From: Limnomonas spitsbergensis
Taxonomy: Eukaryota > Chlorophyta > Chlorophyceae > Chlamydomonadales
Direction of reading: 5' to 3'
Length of the DNA stretch: 64,000 bases
NCBI GenBank assembly: GCA_037349105.1
Contig: JAYJMM010000124.1
Span: 4,262,001 to 4,326,000, forward strand
Shown here: in pieces, positions 38,501 to 50,500 of the stretch
Position numbering within the stretch: position 1 is the stretch's first letter
How the letters are laid out: each line of letters begins with the position of its first letter
Position numbers and translations under genes: made by a program
Notes under the pieces: generated by a model
Database searches by the model: none
What the model was told of the DNA's origin: nothing
Seen by the model: the letters and a program-made list of their open reading frames with translations, nothing else

Positions 38501-41500
38501 TGCATTTCCTCCATTGCCTCCATTGCCTGCATTTCCTCCATTGCCTCCATTTCCTCCATTGCCTCCATTTCCTCCATTGCCTCCATTTCCTCCATTGCCT
38601 CCATTGCCTGCATTTCCTCCATTGCCTGCATTTCCTCCATTGCCTCCATTTCCTCCATTGCCTCCATTCCCTCCATTGCCTCCATTGCCTGCATTTCCTC
38701 CATTGCCTCCATTGCCTCCATTGCCTCCATTGCCTCCATTGCCTCCATTGCCTCCATTGCCTCCATTGCCTCCATTGCCTCCATTGCCTGCATTTCCTAC
38801 ATTGCCTGCATTTCCTCCATTGCCTCCATTGCCTCCATTGCCTCCATTGCCTGCATTTCCTCCATTGCCTGCATTGCCTCCATTGCCTCCATTGCCTCCA
38901 TTTCCTCCATTGCCTCCATTGCCTCCATTGCCTGCATTTCCTCCATTGCCTCCATTTCCTCCATTGCCTCCATTGCCTGCATTTCCTACATTTCCTCCAT
39001 TGCCTCCATTGCCTCCATTGCCTCCATTGCCTGCATTTCCTCCATTGCCTGCATTGCCTCCATTGCCTCCATTGCCTCCATTGCCTCCATTGCCTGCATT
39101 TCCTCCATTGCCTCCATTGCCTCCATTGCCTGCATTTCCTCCATTGCCTGCATTTCCTACATTTCCTACATTGCCTGCATTTCCTCCATTGCCTGCATTT
39201 CCTCCATTGCCTCCATTGCCTCCATTGCCTGCATTTCCTACATTGCCTGCATTTCCTCCATTGCCTCCATTGCCTCCATTGCCTCCATTGCCTCCATTGC
39301 CTCCATTGCCTCCATTGCCTCCATTGCCTGCATTTCCTACATTGCCTCCATTTCCTCCATTGCCTCCATTGCCTGCATTTCCTCCATTGCCTCCATTGCC
39401 TGCATTTCCTCCATTGCCTCCATTTCCTCCATTGCCTCCATTTCCTCCATTGCCTCCATTTCCTCCATTGCCTCCATTGCCTGCATTTCCTCCATTGCCT
39501 GCATTTCCTCCATTGCCTCCATTTCCTCCATTGCCTCCATTCCCTCCATTGCCTCCATTGCCTGCATTTCCTCCATTGCCTCCATTGCCTCCATTGCCTC
39601 CATTGCCTCCATTGCCTCCATTGCCTCCATTGCCTCCATTGCCTCCATTGCCTGCATTTCCTCCATTGCCTGCATTTCCTCCATTGCCTCCATTGCCTGC
39701 ATTTCCTCCATTGCCTGCATTTCCTCCATTGCCTCCATTGCCTCCATTGCCTGCATTTCCTCCATTGCCTGCATTTCCTCCATTGCCTGCATTTCCTTCA
39801 TTGCCTCCATTTCCTCCATTGCCTGCATTTCCTCCAATGCCTGCATTTCCTCCATTGCCTGCATTGCCTCCATTGCCTCCATTGCCTCCATTGCCAGCAT
39901 TTCCTCCATTGCCTCCATTGCCTCCATTGCCTCCATTGCCTCCATTGCCTCCATTGCCTCCATTGCCTGCATTTCCTCCATTGCCTCCATTGCCTCCATT
40001 GCCTGCATTTCCTCCATTGCCTGCATTTCCTCCATTGCCTCCATTTCCTCCATTGCCTCCATTGCCTCCATTGCCTCCATTGCCTGCATTTCCTCCATTG
40101 CCTCCATTGCCTCCATTGCCTCCATTGCCTCCATTGCCTCCATTGCCTCCATTGCCTCCATTGCCTCCATTGCCTCCATTGCCTGCATTTCCTCCATTGC
40201 CTGCATTTCCTCCATTGCCTCCATTTCCTGCATTTCCTCCATTGCCTGCATTTCCTCCATTGCCTCCATTGCCTCCATTGCCTGCATTTCCTCCATTGCC
40301 TGCATTTCCTCCATTGCCTGCATTTCCTCCATTGCCTGCATTTCCTCCATTGCCTGCATTTCCTCCATTGCCTGCATTTCCTCCATTGCCTCCATTGCCT
40401 CCATTGCCTCCATTGCCTCCATTGCCTCCATTGCCTCCATTGCCTGCATTTCCTCCATTTCCTCCATTGCCTCCATAGCCTGCATTTCCTCCATTGCCTC
40501 CATTGCCTGCATTTCCTCAATTTCCTACATTGCCTGCATATCCCCCATTTCCACCATTCCCTCCAGGTTGGCCTGGATGGTAGTGGGGAGGTCATCGGCT
40601 GCGGAACGTTTATTGAACACAGCTTAATTAGTAGCCACCGTTGCTTGATATAATGGCATCCTCCATTTCCTCCATTCCCTCTAGGTCAGCCTGGATGGTT
40701 GTGGGGAGGTCATCGGCTGCAGAGCGGTCGTTGAAAACAACTTAGTTACTAGCCATTGAAGCTTTTGATATAATGGCATCCTCCATCGCCTACAGGTCGG
40801 CCTGGATGGCGGTGGGCAGGTCATCGGCTGCGGAGACAGCGGCGTCGATGTGTACAACTGCTACTTCAACGACCCGCTGGTGCCCTTCACCATACAGCTG
40901 GACGGCTCAGGAACGCAGGTGAGTGCCAGGGCGTCCTTGACGTGGGCTGGGGGGATGGAGTGCTGAGCAACCTGGATGAGTGTGTGTGAGCGTGAATGTG
41001 AGTGTGAATGTGGGTGTGAATGTGTCTCCTGGGTAATGCAATGGCTCAGGTACACAGGTGAAGGCCAGGACGACCTTGTCATGAGATCCAGGGCGTCCTT
41101 GTATGGGCTGGAGGGATGGGGTGCTGAGCAACCTGGATGAAAGTGAGCGTGAATATGAGTGTGAATGTGAATGTGAATGTGTATGTGTCTCCTGGCTAAT
41201 GCAAAGGCTCAGGAGCAAGGGTGAAGACCAGGACAACCATGTCATGAGAGCCCGGTCGGCCTTGAAGGGGGAAAGGGGGCGAAGAAACCTGGGTTTGTAA
41301 TTTCGTATATCGGTTTGTGTGATTGTGTGTGTGTCAGCTGGCCAATGCAACGGGTGAGAGCCCGCTTGAGAGACAAGGCGGCCTTGTAGTGGGCTCTGGG
41401 GAAGGTCAGGCGCGGAGCAATCTGGATTTGTGTGAGTGTGTGCATGTGTGTTTGTGCGTAAGTGTGTATAAGTGTGTGTGTGTGTGTGTGTGTCCGTCCA

Positions 41501-44500
41501 ATGCCTTCCATCCCTGGCGCGTGCTCTTTGTCAGCTGGTCAATGCATGTGAGCAAGCTGGTCAATGCATGCAGGCAAGCCCCTCTGATGCCTTGCCTGCC
41601 CCACGACGAACCGATCACAGCCTATCCTTGTTATCTGAAACGTTTGTCCACCCCTCACTCTCCACTCACCAACCATCACTACCCCCCCCCCCCGCACCCT
41701 GTCCCCCCCACCCAATTTGCCCCACCCGATTTGCCCCACCCGATTTGCCCCACCTGATTTGCCCCACCCGGATTGCCCCACCCGGATTGCCCCACCTGAT
41801 TTGCCCCACCCGGTTTGCCCCACCCAATTTGCCCCACCCGGTTTGCCCCACCTGATTTGCCCCACCTGATTTGCCCCACCTGATTTGCCCCACCTGATTT
41901 GCCCCACCCGATTTGCCCCACCTGATTTGCCCCACCTGATTTGCCCCACCTGATTTGCCCCACCCGGTTTGCCCCACCCGATTTGCCCCACCCGCTTTGC
42001 CTCACCTGATTTGCCCCACCCGATTTGCCCCACCCGGTTTGCCCCACCTGATTTGCCCCACCTGATTTGCCCCACCCGATTTGCCCCACCTGATTTGCCT
42101 CACCTGATTTGCCCCACCTGATTTGCCCCACCTGATTTGCCCCACCTGATTTGCCCCGTCCGATTTGCCCCACCCGATTTGCCTCACCTGATTTGCCCCA
42201 CCCGATTTGCCCCACCTGATTTGCCCCACCTGATTTGCCCCACCCGGTTCGCCCCACCTGATTTGCCCCACCCGATTTGCCCCACCCGATTTGCCCCACC
42301 CGATTTGCCCCACCTGATTTGCCCCACCCGGTTTGCCCCACCTGATTTGCCCCACCTGATTTGCCCCGTCCGATTTGCCCCGCCCGATTGCCCCACCTGA
42401 TTTGCCTCACCTGATTTGCCCCACCTGATTTGCCCCACCCGATTTGCCCCACCTGATTTGCCCCACCCGATTTGCCCCACCTGATTTGCCCCACCCGGTT
42501 TGCCCCACCCGATCTGCCCCACCCGGTTTGCCCCACCCGATTTGCCTCACCTGATTTGCCCCACTCGATTTGCCCCACCCGGTTTGCCCCACCCGATTTG
42601 CCCCACCCGGTTTGCCCCATCTGATTTGCCCCATCCGATTTGCCCCACCCGATTTGCCCCACCTGATTTGCCCCACCCGATTTGCCCCACCTGATTTGCC
42701 CCACCCGATCTGCCCCACCTGATTTGCCCCACCTGATTTGCCTCACATGATTTGCCCCACCTGATTTGCCCCACCCGATTTGCCCCACCTGATTTGCACC
42801 ACCCGATCTGCCCCACCCGATTCGCCCCACCCGGTTTGCCCCACCCGATTTGCCCCACCCGATTTGCCCCACCCGGTTTGCCCCACCCGGTTTGCCCCAC
42901 CCGATTTGCCCCACCTGATTTGCCCCACCTGATTTGCCCCACCCGATTTGCCCCACCTGATTTGCCCCACCTGATTTGCCCCACCCGATTTGCCCCACCT
43001 GATTTGCCCCACCTGATTTGCCCCACCTGATTTGCCCCACCCGAATTGCCCCACCCGATTTGCCCCACCTGATTTGCCCCACCTGATTTGCCTCACCTGA
43101 TTTGCCCCACCTGATTTGCCCCACCCGATTTGCCCCACCTGATTTGCCCCACCCGATCTGCCCCACCTGATTTGCCCCACCCGGTTTGCCCCACCCGGTT
43201 TGCCCCACCCGATTTGCCCCACCTGATTTGCCTTACCCGATTTGCCCCACCCGATTTGCCCCACCTGATTTGCCCCGTCCGATTTGCCCCGCCCGATTGC
43301 CCCACCCGATTTGCCCCACCCGGTTTGCCCCACCCGATTTGCCCCACCCGATTTGCCCCACCCGATTTGCCCCACCCAGTTTGCCCCACCCGATTTGCCC
43401 CACCCGGTGTGCCCCACCTGATTTGCCCCATCCGATTTGCCCCACCCGATTTGCCCCACCTGATTTGACCCACCCGATTTGCCCCACCTGATTTGCCCCA
43501 CCCGATTTGCCCCACCTGATTTGCCCCACCTGATTTGCCTCACCTGATTTGCCCCACCTGATTTGCCCCACCTGATTTGCCCCACCCGAATTGCCCCACC
43601 TGATTTGCCCCACCTGATTTGCCCCACCCGGTTTGCCTTACCCGATTTGCCCCACCTGATTTGCCCCACCCGGTTTGCCCCACCCGGTTTGCCCCACCCG
43701 ATTTGCCCCACCTGATTTGCCCCACCTGATTTGCCCTACCTGATTTGCCCCACCCGGTTTGCCCCACCCGATTTGCCCCACCTGATTTGCCCCACCTGAT
43801 TTGCCTCACCTGATTTGCCCCACCTGATTTGCCCCACCCAATTTGCCCCACCTGATTTGCCCCACCCGATCTGCCCCACCTGATTTGCCCCACCTGATTT
43901 GCCCCACCCGATCTGCCCCACCTGATTTGCCCCACCTGATTTGCCTCACCTGATTTGCCCCACCTGATTTGCCCCACCCGATTTGCCCCACCCGATTTGC
44001 CCCACCTGATTTGCCCCACCTGATCTGCCCCACCTGATTTGCCCCACCCGATCTGCCCCACCCGATTTGCCCCACCCGATCTGCCCTACCCGATCTGCCC
44101 CACCCGATTCGCCCCACCTGATTTGCCCCACCCGATTTGCCCCACCCGGTTTGCCCCACCCGGTTTGCCCCACCCGGTTTGCCCCACACGATTTGCCCCA
44201 CACGATTTGCCCCACCCGATTTGCCCCACCCGATTTGCCCCACCCGGTTTGTCCCGCCCGATTTGCCCCACCCGGTTTGCCCCACCCGGTTTGCCCCACG
44301 GCCCTCACGAATGAACCATCACCCCCCTCCCTCACATCTCTGCAGGAGTTCCTGAGCAGCACACATCGCAAGTTGGTCCTTTACCTGGCCTTCCAGGACC
44401 TTGTGGACGGGAACGGGCATGGCTCACATGTGGCAGGTGCGTGGGGGGCCCTAAACCCTAATCTCTAAACCCCAACCCTAGCCTTGAACCCTAGCAGGCA

Positions 44501-47500
44501 TGGCTCGTATGTGACAGGTGCGTGGGGGGGCCAAGTCCTTGTACCTGAACCTTGAAACTAACCTTAAAACTCATGGACATGGCTCGTATGCGGCAGGTGC
44601 GTGGGAGCCCCTAAACCCTAATCTCTTTAACCTCTCCATCTGGCCTCTATGGAGACACAATAACAGGATAATATAGCTCATATAAGGTGTAGCTCGTCCA
44701 AGGTTTAGCTCGTCTAAGGGGTTTCTCTTCGAAGGGGTAGCTCGTCTAAGAGACGCATCCATCAGGCGGAGCCCCTAAACCCTAGCATTGAAATCTGACC
44801 TGCAACGGACATGGCTCGTATATGACAGGTGTGTGGGGGTCCCTGAGTCCTAATACCTGAACCCTGAACTGAACCCTGAACACTAATGGGCATGGCTCGT
44901 ATGTGGCTGGTGCGTGGGGGTCCCTAAACCCTAAGCCCTGAACCCTAACCCTGAACTCTAACGGACATGGCTTGCGTGTGGTGTGTGTGTGGGAGCCCCT
45001 AAACCCTAATACCTCAACCTCAACACTAATACTAAGCCCCACGGGCATGGCTGGCATGTGGCAGGTGCGTGGTAGCCCCTACACCCCGAACACTAACCCT
45101 GACCCTGAACCCTAATGGGCATGGCTGGCATGTGGCATGTGTAAGGGAGATCGACACAGCAATGTTTAATTCTGGGCTGCCTCAGCTACAATTTAGCTAC
45201 ATCGCATTCTATGGCCGGGTGTTGCTGCTACAGCCAACCCTGCTGCTTTCCGAGGAACTCGCTCTCCACTGGCCTGCCTGATCTGTCTTCTGTCTGCCCC
45301 TGCCATGATCCGCTTTGATCCGCTCTGCTCTGTCCCCTTGTCCAGAAACCCTGCTTGGATCCCCAACTGGTGTCAATACGATCAGCCAGCCCACACTCTC
45401 CACTGGCCTGTCAGATCTACCTGTCTGCCCCTGTCCTGATCCGCTCAGCTCTGTCCCCTTGTTTAGGGACCCTGCTTGGCTCCCCAACTGGTGTCAATAC
45501 GATCAGCCAGCCCACACTCTCCACTGGCCTGTCAGATCTACCTGTCTGCCCCTGTCCTGATCCGCTCTGCTCTGTCCCCTTGCCCAGGGACCCTGCTTGG
45601 CTCCCCAACTGGTGTCAATGTGATCAGTCAGCCCACACTCTCCACTGGCCTGTCAGATCTACCTGTCTGCCCCTGTCCTGATCCGCCCTGCTCTGTCCCT
45701 GGCCAGGAACCTTGGTTGGCTCGCCAACTGGTGTCAATGCCATCAGCCAGCCCACGCTCTCGACTGGCCTGGCTCCGGGGGCCAAGCTGGCCTTCATGGA
45801 TCTGTCAACAGGATCCAGTGATCTGGTGCGTAGAGACATAGGCCTGTCAACAGGATCCAGTGATCTGATGCATAGGGACATGCAGATCTGTCCACAAGAT
45901 CTAGTGATCTGGTGTTAAGGGAATCATAGATCTGTCAACATGATCGAGTTATATGGCATCTAGGGTCACGAAGACCTGGCAACAGGATTCAGTGACCCGG
46001 AGGTTTCATCGTTACATATGACAAAGCCTGTGTTGGACCGGTCCCAGCCTAGCTTTGGTTTCAGGGTTTTGATCGCAATGTGGAAAAAACCCTGTTGGAC
46101 TGCTCTCACCTCTCCCCTCCCCCGTTCAGACCATTCTAAATTTGTACGCCTGGACAACTTTCTGGGCGGTCACACTAATCCACACGGATTCACACAAATT
46201 CACACGTATCTAGACACTTACTAACTTATAGCTCTGTTCTCTCATCCCCCCCCCTCCCGCCCCCCCTGCAGATCTTGACCTACAACAACCTTGCAACAAC
46301 GTACTACCCCAACACGTACCGCACCGGTGCTCGCATCCACAGCGACTCTTGGGGCAGCTCGGTCACCAGCTACGATGCACTGGCACGCTCAGTGGACCTG
46401 TACACGTGGAACCACCAGAACTTCTTGCCCATCTTCGCAGCAGGTGCGTGTGTGTGAGAGTGAGAGTAAGGGAGAGGATGTGTGGACATGTGCTGTCTCC
46501 ATCTGTGCTGCACACTCAGTGGACCTTCATGCCTGGAGCCACCCGACTTCTTGCCTGTCTTCGCAGCTATCTTCTACCTCCCTCCCTCCCTGTTTCCCTC
46601 CCTCCCTCACACCCATACCCACATTCTCCCTCCACCTCCCCTCCCTCCCCACTACCTCCCTTCACTTCCCCCTCCACCTCCCTCCCGCTGCCTCCCCCCC
46701 CAGGCAATTACGGGGCAGACGCAGGACAGTTCAGCTCCGTGACTAGCCCCTCCCTCCCACATCCTCCCTCCGTCCCTCACTCACTCCCACATCCTCCCTC
46801 CCACCCACATCCTCCCTCCCCCTCCCCCTCCCTCCCGCCGCCTCTCCCCAGGCAACTACGGGGCGGACGCAGGGCAGTTCAGCTCCGTTACCAGCCCCTC
46901 CCTCCCACATCCTCCCTCCCTCCTTCCCTCCCTCCCACCCCCCTCCCTCCCTTCACCTCCCCCTCTTCCTCCCTCCCGCTGCCTCTCCCCAGGCAACTAC
47001 GGGGCGGACGCAGGGCAGTTCAGCTCCGTGACTAGCCCCTCTGTCTCCAAGAACTGCATGGCAGTGGGCGCAGGCCTCACCTACAAGGCTGGGTACCGCT
47101 CCCCAGGCTTGGCCACGACAGCATATTCTGTGTCTCTCTCGGCCACGGCTGGCGCCCAGCCGGTGCGCAACAGGGGGGGGGAGGGGAATATGAGACCGCG
47201 GGGGGGGGGGGGGGAATATGAGACCGCGGGGGGGGGGGGGGGGGGATATGAGACCCCAGGGGTGGGTGGGGGAATATGAGACTGCAGGGGGGGGGGGGAA
47301 TATGAGGCCCCAGGGGTGGGTGGGGGAATATGAGACCCCAGGGGTGGGTGGGGGAATATGAGACCCCAGGGGTGGGTGGGGGAATATGAGGCCCAGGAGG
47401 CTGCACGGTTTCTTTTTTTTACCATGTCTCGGCAACTGTTCAGCTGCCTGTCAGCTACCTCCTGGCCCTGTGGCCCTCAGTTGGAGACCACGTCACGCGC

Positions 47501-50500
47501 GACTAGGCGTGCTGCATGGACCTGAGTCTACAGGCAGTGGGGAACAGCCGGGGAACGAATGGGGGTGGGGTGGGGGGCGACCGGGAGGGCTGCAGCGTTT
47601 CTTTTTTACAATGTCTCGGCTACAGCTCAGCTGCATGTCAGCCACCTCCTGGTCTCGTGGCCCTCAGATGGAAACCACCTCACGTGTGGCCTCGTTGCCA
47701 TGGACCTGCCAGTGAATGAAGGGGGGGGGGGAAGGAAGAGGAAGGGGGCGACCACATGGGCTGCAGTTAAACCGCATTTCAGCTGCCCTGCGGCCTCTAG
47801 CCAGAGACCTTGGACGCGCGGCCAGGCACGCTGCATGGACCTGAATCTGCAGGCAGTGGGGAACAGCCGGGGAATGAATAGGGGGAGGGGGAAAGGGGGA
47901 AACCGGGGGGGCTGTAGTTTGTTTACCCTGGGCTCCTCTTCAATTCAGCTGTATGTACGGAATATACCGATATACGGAATATACGTATATGCTGGCTCAG
48001 GAATTACGGTATATGCCAACCCTTGCTGTATGTCAGCGACTTCCTGGCCTCCGGCCAGCGGCCTCGCAGCCTCCAGCTGAAGACCTCACGCGCGGTCAGA
48101 CATGCTGCTTGGGGTGCTGCGGTTGTTTACCTCTTCCGAGGCTCTCAGCTACAGTTCAGCCGCATTTCAGCTACCTCGCGGCCTCCAGAGAGAGATTCGG
48201 ACGCACGGCTAGGCATGCTGCTCGGACCTGGGTCTGCAGGACATTGGGGCACAGCCGGTGTTTATTTTAGGGGGTACGGGAATATCTTTGCTGGGCCGCC
48301 ACGCAGCCACCCCTGGGCCGATTCCCACCAAACCTGGACCGGCCTCCGGCCGGTGGCCCAAGCAGCAGGGCTGGCCGCACCAGGGGCTTGTGGCCGGGGG
48401 CCACAGTGTAGCTGAACTGTTGCTGATAGTGGGTTGCCACTTACTAAAAACAACAGTGGGGCACAGCCAGTGTGCTGGAGATTCCAGGCTGCTTGAATCC
48501 TGTTTCTGGTGCAGGCTGCTGGCTAAGAAGCCTCAGCCCTCGAGCCTAAGCCTAGGCAGGGTTTAGGCCAAGATAGAGTGCCGGAGTGGAGCCCCACCTT
48601 CCCAAAATCTTTCCGTTCTGGGGTCTGTGATGTGAGGGGTGGAGAATATGGACTTTTGATGTTGGTCTGAATATGGACTGCCCCCCCTCCCCCTACCTTG
48701 CCCCCTCCTCCTTCCCCCTCGATCCTTGCTGTCCCCTCCACACACACCCCAGCTCCCCCCTTTCAATCTAGCCCCCCCCAGCTTCCCCTCCCCCCTCTTA
48801 TTTGCGTGGATGTGTGCATGCCCTGCGCAGCTTTTCAGCCGCTCCTTCACGGCGCTTGTGGCCTCATTTGGACCCCAGGCTCTCCCTCTCCTGGGCAGCA
48901 GGACGCTGGCGGTGGTTGCGGCAACACCCACTGTGAGCAGGGGTAGGCAGGTGGTTGTTGGACCAACAGAACTTGGTCTGTAACCCCAGTTTGAGCATGG
49001 GTGGACGGTTGGTCCAGGGCTAAGGGTTCAGGGCCTAAACCCCTGCATATGAAAACCCCATCGTGAGCAGGGCTAAGCGGGGTTGGTCCAGGGCTCAGGG
49101 TTCCGGTTGCTTTAACCTTGACGAGTAATCAGAGGTGCTGCTGCGCAGCTCAAAAACGGCAGAGCAGTCGGGTGTGTGACTTTTCAGAGAGCAGGCGCAG
49201 GTGCGGATGGGGTCACCTGGACCCATGCAAACACCCTCGCCATGTTGAAGGATTTCAAAATATTTGTCACAGCTCTATCGCTGGCTAAGTGCGTGTTCTC
49301 AATGATGCGTTTCGAATTGCGCATAGAGAAGCGAAGCTGCAGCTGTCGGCCTGTCGCGTGACACCAGGAGACAGCGTGACGACACCTTACGTCATCCGCT
49401 GTGAGATCCAGCCTTGGTAGCTGAGTTTCTCATTTCTGCACCTCGGCCTTTGAGGTCTGACAGGAATAACCTTAATAAATACAGCCGGTTGATTTGCGCT
49501 GTAGCGCATAAAGTTTCCGGGACGTTCCAGAAACATCGGGCTGACGGACGGACGGACGGACGGACGGACGGACGGACGGACGGACTGACTGACTGACAGA
49601 CGGATACGGGGTGACTCTGGGGGCTTCGCCCCCGCGACCTTCGGCCGCCTGGGGGGGCTCCGCCGAAAAACCCTGCGTGAGCAGGGCTAAGCGGTTGGTC
49701 CATGGCCTAGGGTTCAGGCCCCTTCCACCTTGGAAACCCCAGCGCGAGCAGGGACAGATGGTGGGTCCAGGGTTTATGAGTTTGGCCCCCCAAAATCTAA
49801 ATTATGAAACCCGATGTTTACCAGGGGCAGGTTAAGGGCTTTGGGGTTTTGGACCCTGCAAATTTAGTATGCAAACCTCAGCGTGAGCAGGGATACGCGC
49901 TTGGTCCAGGGCTTAGGGTTCATGATCCTAAAGGGGGGGGTATATGAGTATATGACTTTATGTTATGCGCCCACCAGACGGACGAGGCCGCCACTGGCGT
50001 TTAAGCGGTCGAGGGAACCAGGGGGTTGAACGATCATTGCCCCGCTGCTGTGGATGTGCTTTACCTACCCTCGTAATTCGTATTCTTTGGGTGTGCAGGG
50101 TTTTTGTACAGTAGGTGTGCCTTGTCTGCCTTCCCTCATAATCGATGCTGTTCGGGTGCAAGAGATACATTGAAAGGCTACCGGAGTTATACTGCTCGAT
50201 ATGCCCCACATGTTGGTGTGCCCCATATGCCGCATTCCCGAATCTGCACTTGGAAATGGCTTCCTTTCTTATTATAAACCCTTATATTGTCAGCGACTCA
50301 GCACCAGGTTTCAGTCGGAAGTCAAGAGTTTGGTAGGATGTTTAGTGCTTTGGGTTTAAGATGTCTACCCTGAGGCTGCAGGGTCCTTAACCATGGGCCC
50401 CGAACCAGCCGCCTATCCCTGCTGACGCTGGGGAGGTCATATTAAGGTTCTGCGTGTCGCGCCCCTAAGGTGCCTGTGGCAGCGTGACCAGGCTGGTGGG

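Larger units (their letters stand above)
8361..40795 (+). other. Giant intron 4 (about 32.4 kb)
   Basis: The intron runs from donor GTGAGGGC to acceptor CGCCTACAG. It contains, in order, 130-bp donor-bearing repeats, a MITE-like element, a 42-bp satellite, an exon-5 echo, the 30-kb nonamer array and two more exon-5 echoes. I found no other coding exon in it. Confidence 0.85.

Noticed and set aside
10635..40564. CRISPR-like or centromeric array
   Set aside because: There are no unique spacers between repeats, so it is not CRISPR. A centromere is possible in principle, but the array lies within a gene and flank copies tie it to the splice acceptor.
10606..40653. ORFs of 10,003, 9,945, 4,442, 3,090 and 1,252 codons over the nonamer array
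   Set aside because: Every frame on both strands is open because the unit is 9 bp without stops. The frames encode only tripeptide repeats, and the array lies in an intron whose flanking exons join in phase.
41679..44371. Gly/Gln/Trp-rich and Pro/Cys/His-rich ORFs on both strands
   Set aside because: They follow from the 14-bp satellite; several overlapping frames on opposite strands are equally open.
46704..46852. First two copies of the exon 9 start as real exons
   Set aside because: They lack the continuation into [11 protein letters not shown] and run into stops; only the copy at 46993 continues the S8 fold.
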